Shown here in pieces: positions 1-7,015 of a stretch of 7,752 nt of DNA. The DNA lies in contig JADGPV010000066.1 of the NCBI GenBank assembly GCA_017882245.1, forward strand, positions 1 through 7,752. Direction: 5' to 3'. This DNA comes from Bacteroidales bacterium. GTDB lineage: Bacteria > Bacteroidota > Bacteroidia > Bacteroidales > VadinHA17. How positions within the stretch are numbered: the first letter of the stretch is position 1; each line of letters opens with the position of its first letter. Below the pieces are notes generated by a model. That model was not told the origin of the DNA. It made no database searches and was given only the letters and a program-made list of their open reading frames with translations. The position numbers were made by a program, and so were the translations under genes.

Positions 1-341
1 GCAGTGATGAGGAGAAGGCTGCCAGGTCGGCAGCAGTGGAGGAAGCCACGAAAAAGGCTTCCATGGTGCCGTTGACTGTGATGAAGGAAGCATTTAAAAC
101 CTTTGATCTTTTAGGTGAGATGGTAAGAAAAGGCAATCCCAACTCTGTTACGGATGCGGCTGTCGGGGTACTTGCCACAAGAGCCTGTATAAGAGGTGCT
201 TACCTTAATGTTAGAGTGAATGTAAAGGGTCTGAAAGACCGGGCTTTTGCTGAAAATCTCATGGCCGAAGGCAGGGAGATTGAAGATAGGGCTGCAGCAA
301 CTGAGCATGAAATCATCACTCTAGCATCAGCAGGGCTCTGA
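1..341 (+). CDS. Cyclodeaminase/cyclohydrolase family protein (FTCD_C), 3' end only
   Basis: The reading frame is open from the left edge (first full codon at 3) to the TGA at 339-341, so about 112 C-terminal residues are visible and the true start lies outside. A GTG at 36 is only an internal codon, because the frame continues upstream as SDEEKAARSAA. The visible part matches the end of the FTCD_C family: an alanine-rich helix, then VPLTVMKEAF, the hallmark GNPNSVTDAAVGVLATRA and the segment RGAYLNVRVNVKGLKD. Known members are formimidoyl-THF cyclodeaminase and methenyl-THF cyclohydrolase (FchA-type), all-helical cytosolic enzymes of one-carbon and histidine catabolism. Whether this is a stand-alone protein of about 200 residues or the tail of a fused formiminotransferase-cyclodeaminase cannot be seen, so the exact reaction is left open. 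The family call is firm. It has no evident link to the downstream operon. Confidence 0.88.
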   Translation, partial: SDEEKAARSAAVEEATKKASMVPLTVMKEAFKTFDLLGEMVRKGNPNSVTDAAVGVLATRACIRGAYLNVRVNVKGLKDRAFAENLMAEGREIEDRAAATEHEIITLASAGL

Positions 342-370
342 ATATTATTAAGAGTTTTCCGTGAAAAAGC

Positions 371-399
371 TTGAATATTCAAAAAATACATTTACTTTG
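371..399 (+). promoter_or_regulatory. Putative Bacteroidota-type promoter of the SusC/SusD operon
   Basis: Bacteroidota primary promoters typically have TAnnTTTG near -7 and a TTG/TTTG near -33. Here TTACTTTG at 392-399 matches the -7 consensus at all but its second base, and TTG at 371-373 lies 18 bases upstream. A competing -7 candidate, TACATTTA at 387-394, also has one mismatch but would shorten the spacer to 13. The first choice predicts transcription starting near 404-406 and a leader of about 43 bases before the ATG at 449. The assignment is by pattern only. The TTG is also part of a perfect 12-base palindrome (371-382). Confidence 0.4.
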
Positions 400-405
400 C
401 ATCAC

Positions 406-441
406 TTAGTTTAATTTTTAACCCTTATTAACCTAAACTAA
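406..441 (+). promoter_or_regulatory. Inverted repeat in the leader of the SusC-like gene
   Basis: TTAGTTTA at 406-413 and TAAACTAA at 434-441 are perfect 8-base inverted repeats separated by 20 bases. Within the loop, TTAACC occurs twice (418-423 and 428-433), spaced one helical turn apart. If transcription starts where the putative promoter predicts, this hairpin would span nearly the whole leader and end 7 bases before the start codon. The region is AT-rich, so chance is a real alternative. No Shine-Dalgarno-like GGAGG is visible ahead of the ATG. Confidence 0.3.
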
Positions 442-448
442 ATCATTT

Positions 449-3400
449 ATGAAAAAGACCCTAATGATTTTTGTACTGGTTCTGGCCACAACAGCGCTTG
501 CGCTGGGGCAGTCAGTACAGATTACTGGAATTGTCACAAGCAAGGATGATGGAATGACAGTTCCCGGTGTATCAGTAATAGTCAAAGGCACTACTATAGG
601 TGCCTTGACAGATGCTAACGGAAAGTACACAGTGTTGGCTCCGCAGGGTGCCAATACTCTGGTTTTCAGTTTTATAGGAATGAAGAAACTGGAAGTTGAC
701 ATTCAGGGCAGGACGAAGATTGATGTTGTTCTGGAGTCTGAACTTGTTGGCCTTGATGAGGTCGTCGTAACAGCAGTTGGTATTTCCAGGGAAAGAAGGG
801 AGCTGGGTTATAACGTTCAGAGTGTCAGCTCAGATGTAATTGCCGACAGACCAAATGCCGACCTTGTAAACTCTTTGTCAGGACGAGCCTCCGGTATTCA
901 GGTTATCAGCTCAGCCGGTGACGCCGGTGCTGCAACCTACCTCACCATTCGTGGCGCACACTCTATTACCGGTAACAATCAACCATTGTTTGTGGTAAAC
1001 GGAATGCCTATCATTTCCGGAAGTGAAGACACCGGTGTTGACGGTGTTACAACATCAAGCCGTTCAATAGACCTGAACCCTGAGGACATCGAATCAATCA
1101 GCGTTCTTAAAGGTGGTGCAGCCACAGCCCTTTACGGCGTACGTGCTGCCAATGGTGCCCTGATCATTACTACCAAGAGTGGCAGAAACCTCGTTAACAG
1201 AAAAGTTGAATTCACCAGTTCAGTGGGTTTTGATGAGCTTTCTCAGGTACCGAAAATGCAGAATCTTTATGCTCAGGGAATGGACGGAGTCTGGATTGGC
1301 GGCAATGCTGCCTCATTCGGACCTAAGATTGCTGACCTGGAATATGACGGCGATGCAACCTATAAATGGGATCCGAGAGGAAAGCTTGTTCCAAAAGGAA
1401 CCGGAAACGGCACCCCTGCAGTGGCTTATGACCCTTATGAATTCTTCCAGACAGGTGTTACATATAATAATAACTTAAGTGTAAGCAACGGCAATAACCT
1501 CGGAACTTATTATTTATCTGTTTCCAATCTCGAGCAGAAAGGTATAATTCCGAACAATCACTTTGGAAGAACAACATTTCGTTTGAATGCAACTTCAAGA
1601 TTATCTGATAAGGTTAATGTCGGAGCTGATTTCGCTTATACAAATTCACAGGCAAGACAGATACAGAAAGGTTCAAACGTATCAGGTATCATGTTAGGCC
1701 TGGTAAGAACAGCCAGGACATTTGACAACAGCGCAGGATACAGATTTCCGGACGGGAAACAGCGCAACTACCGTAACGGCGGTGGTTATGACAACCCGTA
1801 CTGGGTGGCAAATATGATTTCCTATGACGAATTTATAAATCGAATCACTGGAACCGCAAATCTTAACGTTGCATTTACAAGTTTCCTGGATCTGTCCTGG
1901 ACAGCGGGTGTTGACTGGTACAACAGAAGATACTCAGACAAATTTGCAATTGATTCAAAAGCATGGCCGGCAGGTTATTACGATGAGGAAATGAATGATG
2001 CGGGAGTCGTAAACTCTGACATTCTTCTAAACTTTCACAAAGATTTAGGTGATAGTTTTAACCTAAAGGTCACTGTAGGTAACAATATATTCTCCTCTTT
2101 TGGCAAGTATTTATATGGTGATGCGAAAGGATTGCAGATCGCTGATTTCTATCAGTTGTCCAACTCATCTACAAATACAGTCAGTCACGGTACCAGCAAG
2201 TACCGGACAGCGGCATTTTACGGCGATTTAGGTCTGGCATACAAGAACCTTCTATACCTGGGATTGACCGGGCGTAATGACTGGTCAACCACTATGCCGA
2301 AAGCTAATTTATCAGCTTTTTATCCTTCAGTAAGTTTAGGTTTTGTATTTACGGAACTTGGAGGGCTTAAGGATAATAATATCTTGTCTTATGGTAAGCT
2401 GAGAGCATCTGCCGCACGGACAGCTAACATTGCAGGTCCTTATAATACTTCTAACTATTACTATGCAGCGGGCTCCGCAGACGGCTGGACAACCGGTGTG
2501 ACCTTCCCTTATATGGGTCAGTCAGGATTTCAACTTGGCAGCGGATTAGGCAACCCTGATCTGAAGCACGAAACTATGGATTCATGGGAAGTCGGACTGG
2601 AACTTCGTTTCTTTAAGAACAGACTTAATTTGGACGCTTCCTACTTTGATAACCTGAATAAGGACCTCCTTATGAGCGTTCCGATTGCAGCTTCTACCGG
2701 ATTTACTTCCATATACCTGAATGCTGCAAAAATGGAATCAAAAGGTATCGAGCTGAGTCTGGATGCAACTCCGGTTGTTTCGAAAAACTTCAATTGGAAT
2801 ATAGTTATCAATTTTACCAAAATAAATAACAAAGTTCTGCAGCTTGCTCCTGGAGTTGATAACCTATTCCTTGGCGGTTTTGTGGAACCTCAGGTTCGTG
2901 CTGTTGCAGGTCAATCGTACGGAAGTGTTTTTGGTATGGACTGGATGCGGGATGAAAATGGTAATATCTTAATAAATGACGATCCGACAGACAGCTACCG
3001 CGACGGATACCCATGGTCAGATGCCCGTGAATACCGGAATATAGGAAATACAAGCCCTGACTGGCTTATGAACATTACCAATACTTTCTCTTTCAGGGGC
3101 ATCAGTCTGTCATTCCTTGTAGACATCAAAAAAGGAGGTGTGATGTACAATGGTACCGGATTTGCCATGAATTACTTTGGTACATCTCTCGCTACTGCAA
3201 AACGTGAGGTTTATTATACTCCGGAAGGGACGATTGATTTTGCGCTAACTCCTGCTGAAAACATAACTGTTTTTGACGGCGTTTACGGACACGTTGATGC
3301 AGACGGTAACCCTGTCAGTTCAGGTGTTAAGAATGTAACCCCGGTTGTTTTAGACCAGGCATGGTTCAGGGGACACGGCAGTAACTTCGGAGGCGGACCA

Positions 3401-3655
3401 ACAGCAGCTGCTATGATACCTGCCGGCTGGGTAAGATTAAGAGATATATCTCTGTCTTATGATATTCCTGTGAAAAATACCTTCATGAAATATCTGCAGA
3501 TCTATGTTACAGGTAAGAACTTATTGCTGTTCACTCCGTACGATGGCATAGATCCTGAAACAAACCTTCAGGGAGCTGTAAATGGTCAGGGAATGGATTA
3601 CTTTAATAACCCGGGAACAAAGACTTATATGGCCGGGTTAAGAGTAAACTTTTAA
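449..3655 (+). CDS. SusC/RagA-like TonB-linked outer-membrane receptor
   Basis: This 1068-residue protein is a TonB-dependent transporter that, with its SusD partner, should import a bulky nutrient through the outer membrane. A signal peptide covers about residues 1-20 (KK, hydrophobic core, ALALG before Q21). Residues about 24-97 form a carboxypeptidase-D-regulatory-like beta domain (VPGVSVIVKGTTIGALTD, GKYTV). The SusC signature and likely TonB box follow at 102-111 (LDEVVVTAVG), then the plug at about 118-245 with LSGRASGIQV, LTIRGAHSI, PLFVVNGMPI and the diagnostic LYGVRAANGALIITTKSG. The rest is a 22-strand-type barrel ending in the usual aromatic (GLRVNF). Length is normal for the family. 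There is no N-terminal STN domain and no sigma/anti-sigma pair nearby, so control by trans-envelope signalling is unlikely. The ATG at 449 gives a complete signal peptide. The family is certain; the substrate is unknown. Confidence 0.97.
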   Translation: MKKTLMIFVLVLATTALALGQSVQITGIVTSKDDGMTVPGVSVIVKGTTIGALTDANGKYTVLAPQGANTLVFSFIGMKKLEVDIQGRTKIDVVLESELVGLDEVVVTAVGISRERRELGYNVQSVSSDVIADRPNADLVNSLSGRASGIQVISSAGDAGAATYLTIRGAHSITGNNQPLFVVNGMPIISGSEDTGVDGVTTSSRSIDLNPEDIESISVLKGGAATALYGVRAANGALIITTKSGRNLVNRKVEFTSSVGFDELSQVPKMQNLYAQGMDGVWIGGNAASFGPKIADLEYDGDATYKWDPRGKLVPKGTGNGTPAVAYDPYEFFQTGVTYNNNLSVSNGNNLGTYYLSVSNLEQKGIIPNNHFGRTTFRLNATSRLSDKVNVGADFAYTNSQARQIQKGSNVSGIMLGLVRTARTFDNSAGYRFPDGKQRNYRNGGGYDNPYWVANMISYDEFINRITGTANLNVAFTSFLDLSWTAGVDWYNRRYSDKFAIDSKAWPAGYYDEEMNDAGVVNSDILLNFHKDLGDSFNLKVTVGNNIFSSFGKYLYGDAKGLQIADFYQLSNSSTNTVSHGTSKYRTAAFYGDLGLAYKNLLYLGLTGRNDWSTTMPKANLSAFYPSVSLGFVFTELGGLKDNNILSYGKLRASAARTANIAGPYNTSNYYYAAGSADGWTTGVTFPYMGQSGFQLGSGLGNPDLKHETMDSWEVGLELRFFKNRLNLDASYFDNLNKDLLMSVPIAASTGFTSIYLNAAKMESKGIELSLDATPVVSKNFNWNIVINFTKINNKVLQLAPGVDNLFLGGFVEPQVRAVAGQSYGSVFGMDWMRDENGNILINDDPTDSYRDGYPWSDAREYRNIGNTSPDWLMNITNTFSFRGISLSFLVDIKKGGVMYNGTGFAMNYFGTSLATAKREVYYTPEGTIDFALTPAENITVFDGVYGHVDADGNPVSSGVKNVTPVVLDQAWFRGHGSNFGGGPTAAAMIPAGWVRLRDISLSYDIPVKNTFMKYLQIYVTGKNLLLFTPYDGIDPETNLQGAVNGQGMDYFNNPGTKTYMAGLRVNF

Positions 3656-3678
3656 TTAACTTCTAATTGAAAAGAATT

Positions 3679-5058
3679 ATGAAAAAGAACCTTAACAATA
3701 AAATCAAAACGGTAGGAGTGACATTGGCTTTTATCCTGTCTCTTTCTTCTTGCGAAAAGTGGATTGATACCAGCTTAAACACTAACCCCGATTCTCCTGC
3801 TGATGTACCCATGAACCTGCTGTTGCCAGCTATTCAGCAGGACTTAGGCTACATAATGTGCGGAAACGATCCAGTGCTTACAACCGGTACCTGGATGCAG
3901 CAGTTTGATGGCGTCGACCGTCAGATGTATACTGAAGCCCGATATCAATTGTTACCTGGAGATGTGAATAATTTTTGGAGCGCTTTTTATCCGTCAATAC
4001 TTATGAACTCAAAAGTGTTGGCTGAAAAAGCTGAAAGTCAGGCATCCCCTTATTATGCAGGAGCTGCCAAGGTCATCATTGCTACTACTTTGGGTATAGC
4101 AACTGATCTTTTCGGCGATATGCCTTTCAGCGATGCATTCAAGGGTACCCAGAATGTTCTGAAACCGAAATTTGACTCTCAGGAAAAGATTTACGATACT
4201 CTTTTTACCATTCTCGATGGCGCTATTGCTGACCTAAGCAGTGCAACCAATGCCATTGCCCTGAGCGGAGATGTAATTTACGGTAACAGTGCTGCCAAGT
4301 GGATGAAGGCTGCTTATTCAATCAAAGCCCGCCATCTTCTTCAGTTATCAGAAGTAAATGGCAATGCTGCTTATACAGACGCTCTGGCTGCTGCTGCTAA
4401 CGGATTTAGTTCAAATGCAGATGATTATATGGTTCCCTGGAATTCAGATAATCATAATCCGATCTTCCAGTTCATGGAGCAACGCGGGGATATTCGCATG
4501 GGTGGTACTTTGATTGATATGATGCAAGCCAGCAGCGATCCCCGTTTGCCGTTTTATGCTTATAAAGACGGGAACGGTAATTATACGGGGAGTCCAGCAG
4601 GTTCAGGAGACGACTTGGCTTCAAAACCCGGAGTTTATGTTGCCGGGGCCACGTCACCTTCTGTACTTATGACTTATGCCGAGCTTAAGTTTATTGAAGC
4701 TGAGGCTCACTTCAGACTTGGTCATACCGTGGATGCTCAGGCTGCGTTCGAAGCTGGAGTTGCAGCATCAGTTCTGAAAGTCACAGGTGCTGCCAATACG
4801 GCATGGTTAGACGCCCACATTAATGGCGTGACTGCAACTCTTGAACTCATAATGGCTCAAAAGTACATAGCAACATTCGGAAATAATCAGGCTTTTGCTG
4901 ATTACAGAAGAACGGGACTTCCTGTTGTACCGGTGGCAGAAGGAGCAGTTATACCTGCAATGCCTGTACGGTTCCCTTATGCTCAGGAAGAGATTACATA
5001 CAATGGAGCAAATGTTCCAAGTGTGACAATCAGTACCAAAATTTGGTGGGATAGATAA
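3679..5058 (+). CDS. SusD/RagB-like nutrient-binding outer-membrane lipoprotein
   Basis: This is the lipoprotein lid that sits over the SusC-like barrel and captures substrate at the cell surface. I start it at the ATG at 3679 (459 residues), 23 bases after the receptor stop; a TTG at 3667 would add only four residues (MKRI) before an already complete signal peptide. The lipobox LSSC gives a lipidated Cys25, followed by EKW and the NTNPDSP segment usual near the mature N terminus of this group. Other family marks are NFWSAFYPSI (about 98-107), the conserved TDLFGDMPFSDAF (142-154), the helical TPR-like YAELKFIEAEAHFRLG (333-348), FADYRRTG and the ending KIWWDR. The short length and the FGDMPFSDAF/KIWWDR pattern fit the SusD-like subgroup named SusD/RagB nutrient-binding lipoprotein (PF12771-like) rather than the starch-type SusD. 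It is surely co-transcribed with the receptor. The substrate cannot be inferred. Confidence 0.94.
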   Translation: MKKNLNNKIKTVGVTLAFILSLSSCEKWIDTSLNTNPDSPADVPMNLLLPAIQQDLGYIMCGNDPVLTTGTWMQQFDGVDRQMYTEARYQLLPGDVNNFWSAFYPSILMNSKVLAEKAESQASPYYAGAAKVIIATTLGIATDLFGDMPFSDAFKGTQNVLKPKFDSQEKIYDTLFTILDGAIADLSSATNAIALSGDVIYGNSAAKWMKAAYSIKARHLLQLSEVNGNAAYTDALAAAANGFSSNADDYMVPWNSDNHNPIFQFMEQRGDIRMGGTLIDMMQASSDPRLPFYAYKDGNGNYTGSPAGSGDDLASKPGVYVAGATSPSVLMTYAELKFIEAEAHFRLGHTVDAQAAFEAGVAASVLKVTGAANTAWLDAHINGVTATLELIMAQKYIATFGNNQAFADYRRTGLPVVPVAEGAVIPAMPVRFPYAQEEITYNGANVPSVTISTKIWWDR

Positions 5059-5093
5059 GTCATTCCGTGAATAACAGCTAAAATGTATATATC

Positions 5094-6053
5094 ATGAAAA
5101 AATTATTTAAAATATTATTCGTTCTCATCGCCGCGGGAGCATTTCTGACTTCATGCGAAATGAAAGAAGTAGGCTTTGACGCGATTACTAACCCGCCTGA
5201 TGCAAGTGCCGGATATTATTTGCAGTTTATAAATGCATCACAGTCATTTGAAACAGGTGTCACAGAAGCCGGCGCTCTTGTTGAAATAGAGAAACCTATT
5301 GCAGTTGTTTTGATGGGGATGCCTCAGACTGAACCTGTTACTGTTAATCTGACAGTAGACCCTTCTACAACAATTGCCGCCAACATGTACACCTTGTCTG
5401 CAACCAGTATTACAATCCCTGCCGGTTCAACGTCAGGTTCAGTTACACTTAAAACCATTGCTGAAAATATGCCTGTTGGTCAGACACTGAAGCTTGTGCT
5501 TACTTTAAGTGCAGGTGAACATAATTCCCCCAATGCTGCCGGAACCAAACTAACGTATAACCTGAAGCGCATTGAGTTCTGCCCCCTTGTTAACGGTGTT
5601 GCAGACATGGTAGGATCATGGTCAGGCGATGATGCATATTACCCAAGCATTATCTCCACTGTGGTGGAAGGTACAAAGCTTAAAGCCGATGGTTTTGGCG
5701 TGGGGTTTATTAATGACTTTTGGGGTGAGGCAGTAATCGCAGGCGGGACCTGTCTGATTACTGTTTCCGGAAACGGCCTCATAGATATACCGAGGCAATA
5801 TCTCTTCACAACCACATACGGTGGAAGTCCATATAGATACGAGATTAAAGGATCAGGAAAATGGACCAACTGCGGCGCATCCCCGACTATGTTAATCACA
5901 TATGATATTTATTACGAAGGCGAGGCTGACGGGTTAGCAAAACAATATGCAGGTTATCTTGGTGGCATACCGTATCTGACAGCTGATATTACTCTGGATG
6001 GTAAGAAATCTGCTCATGTTACTGTTAATAAACTGACACCATTTAAGAGATAA
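5094..6053 (+). CDS. Third lipoprotein of the SusC/SusD operon, probable surface binding protein
   Basis: This 319-residue protein starts 35 bases after the SusD-like gene and ends the operon. Its signal peptide (1-20) ends in the lipobox FLTSC, giving lipidated Cys21 followed by EMKEVGF. The first domain, about 40-160, is beta-rich and resembles the DUF1735/Calx-beta-like modules common in SusCD-linked lipoproteins: PVTVNLTVDPSTTI, a tyrosine-threonine strand, SITIPAGSTSGSVTL and TLKLVLTLSAG. The second, about 163-316, opens with CPLVNGVADMVGSWSG, is rich in glycine and aromatics, and looks like an antiparallel beta barrel or sandwich. It holds Cys163, Cys220 and Cys260, and I do not recognise its family. 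By position it takes the place of SusE/SusF-type surface binding proteins, so ligand capture outside the outer membrane is the natural inference. No catalytic motif is visible. An upstream ATG near 5083 meets TGA within four codons and is not the start. Confidence 0.82.
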   Translation: MKKLFKILFVLIAAGAFLTSCEMKEVGFDAITNPPDASAGYYLQFINASQSFETGVTEAGALVEIEKPIAVVLMGMPQTEPVTVNLTVDPSTTIAANMYTLSATSITIPAGSTSGSVTLKTIAENMPVGQTLKLVLTLSAGEHNSPNAAGTKLTYNLKRIEFCPLVNGVADMVGSWSGDDAYYPSIISTVVEGTKLKADGFGVGFINDFWGEAVIAGGTCLITVSGNGLIDIPRQYLFTTTYGGSPYRYEIKGSGKWTNCGASPTMLITYDIYYEGEADGLAKQYAGYLGGIPYLTADITLDGKKSAHVTVNKLTPFKR

Positions 6054-6077
6054 AAGTACCATTAGCTTAACATTAAT

Positions 6078-6116
6078 AAAAAGGGTGTCTCGTTTTGGTT
6101 GAGACACCCTTTTTTT
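6078..6116. terminator. Bidirectional intrinsic terminator between convergent operons
   Basis: A perfect 14-base-pair stem is formed by 6078-6091 and 6101-6114. Its core is GGGTGTCTC / GAGACACCC, extended by five A-T pairs, with a 9-base loop (GTTTTGGTT). On the + strand it is followed by a T-run through 6116 and starts 24 bases after the stop of the third lipoprotein gene. Read on the - strand the A-run at 6078-6082 becomes the T-run, so it can also end the peptidase/small-protein operon. The stop codon of the small - strand gene (6115-6117) touches the + strand T-run. Confidence 0.93.
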
Positions 6117-6249
6117 ATTTCCGGCGACCGAAACGTCTGTTTTCTTCCATCTTTTTCCTGATCCTCCGGCTCCTGCCTTTCACTATGATATAAACGGCAA
6201 AGAGCACAAGAACAACTATAATCAATGTTCTCAGATTCCCCTGTTCCAT
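6115..6249 (-). CDS. Small single-pass membrane protein (44 residues), coupled to C40 peptidase
   Basis: A short - strand frame runs from the ATG at 6249-6247 to the TAA at 6117-6115. It encodes 44 residues: MEQGNLRT, then the hydrophobic segment LIIVVLVLFAVYIIV (about 9-23), then a strongly basic tail (KGRSRRIRKKMEENRRFGRRK). The positive-inside rule predicts the N terminus out and the basic tail in the cytoplasm. The A of its ATG is the last base of the TGA stop of the upstream peptidase (TGATG), the classic arrangement for translational coupling, and a terminator follows at once. Membrane pattern, coupling and terminator position together argue for a real gene. I do not recognise a family and assign no function. 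Working with the peptidase or as a membrane adaptor is only a guess. It was found by manual translation of the complement. Confidence 0.72.
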   Translation of the reverse strand: MEQGNLRTLIIVVLVLFAVYIIVKGRSRRIRKKMEENRRFGRRK

Positions 6250-7007
6250 CACATCATTCTTTTTATCAGCCTGAGCCTATGGCTGTATCTGCCCTGGTCA
6301 TCGCGCCAGATGCCCTGATGGTCAACCCTGTCACGCCTTACCCTGCCGGCAGCATGGATGATCGTCTCTTTTGCGAGGAGTATACCCGTATGAGTTATAT
6401 TGTCTGTATCAGTGGAGAAAAAGAGTACGTCTCCGGGCTTTGCGTCACTGATAAAGTTTACGGTGACACCTTTTTCCGCCTGCTGCGAAGCATCACGGGG
6501 AAGGGCTATGCCATGTATTTTGAATGCGATCTGTACAAGTCCCGAGCAGTCGATACCCATTGGAGTGCGACCGCCCCACAGGTACGGGGCATTCAGGAAC
6601 TGAAGAGCTGTCTCCCCGGGTGTCGGGGCCGGAGCCAGCATATCCGGGCTAAAGCCTGGCATCAGATAATTCTCGTCTCCAAGTCTGAATCCGGAGAAAT
6701 CATCTTTTATTTCGAACAACTCACTTCCCGGAACAATTGTCATCCGGCTGCCGTCCTCCCTTATACAGTTTACCTCACGGCCTGCAATGATGCCTGACTG
6801 TTCTTCATTCCAGCTGATGTAACCAAGCTGTGCACCATCTATCCACCCGGAGTATGAATCAAAAAGTGTTTTCACCCTGATCCATGTTCCTGATGTTTCA
6901 ATGATGCTGAACCTCTCGCCAAAAAGGATCTGGCTGACCATCTCGGCACGATGCGAGGGCGCGGCCCTCATTGGTATGTAGACGTTGGTGCAGATGAGGA
7001 GGTCCAT
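6249..7007 (-). CDS. C40 (NlpC/P60) cysteine peptidase with SH3-like N-terminal domains, YkfC-like
   Basis: This 252-residue protein belongs to the NlpC/P60 family of endopeptidases that cut gamma-D-glutamyl-diamino-acid bonds in murein peptides. Residues about 5-60 look like a bacterial SH3 domain (CTNVYIPMRAAPSHRAEMVS, then FGERFSIIE, TWIRVKT, GWIDG), with a second, weaker SH3-like part at about 70-120. The catalytic domain, about 133-252, starts at LNAPYLWGGRTPMGIDCSG with nucleophile Cys154, followed by LPRDASQQ, PGDVLFF, the active-site His206 (THTGI) and the third polar residue His218 (IIHAAG). The 12-residue gap between the histidines agrees with YkfC. No signal peptide is seen from the ATG at 7007, and the upstream frame closes at a TAA (7038-7040) with no better start. 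A cytosolic role in recycling murein peptides, as for YkfC or dipeptidyl-peptidase VI, is therefore likely. Its stop overlaps the next small gene by one base. Confidence 0.92.
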   Translation of the reverse strand: MDLLICTNVYIPMRAAPSHRAEMVSQILFGERFSIIETSGTWIRVKTLFDSYSGWIDGAQLGYISWNEEQSGIIAGREVNCIREDGSRMTIVPGSELFEIKDDFSGFRLGDENYLMPGFSPDMLAPAPTPGETALQFLNAPYLWGGRTPMGIDCSGLVQIAFKIHGIALPRDASQQAEKGVTVNFISDAKPGDVLFFSTDTDNITHTGILLAKETIIHAAGRVRRDRVDHQGIWRDDQGRYSHRLRLIKRMM

Positions 7008-7015
7008 TACTGGAT

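Noticed and set aside
355..367. Possible terminator after the cyclodeaminase gene (TTTTC, 3-base loop, GAAAA)
   Set aside because: The stem is only five pairs, mostly A-T, and no T-run follows on the + strand, so it cannot be supported as a terminator.
433..702. A - strand 89-residue frame over the start of the SusC-like gene
   Set aside because: It is opposite the signal peptide and first domain of the receptor and has no protein-like features of its own.
1179..1478. A 99-residue + strand frame inside the SusC-like gene
   Set aside because: It is an out-of-frame shadow within a continuous, well-matched receptor; no start context or domain.
2814..3053. A - strand 79-residue frame within the receptor gene
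   Set aside because: Composition is His/Ser/Cys-rich and typical of a reverse-strand shadow of barrel-coding sequence.
3667..3678. TTG at 3667 as start of the SusD-like gene
   Set aside because: The ATG at 3679 begins a full KK-type lipoprotein signal peptide; the extra MKRI adds nothing and TTG starts are rare in this phylum.
5639..5899. A - strand 86-residue frame inside the third lipoprotein gene
   Set aside because: It is antisense to an intact lipoprotein frame and has no domain, lipobox or membrane segment.
6225..6797. A 190-residue + strand reading frame opposite the peptidase gene
   Set aside because: It lies antisense to the C40 gene, whose catalytic Cys and both His are intact. 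The product has no recognisable domain and looks like a shadow of the real frame.
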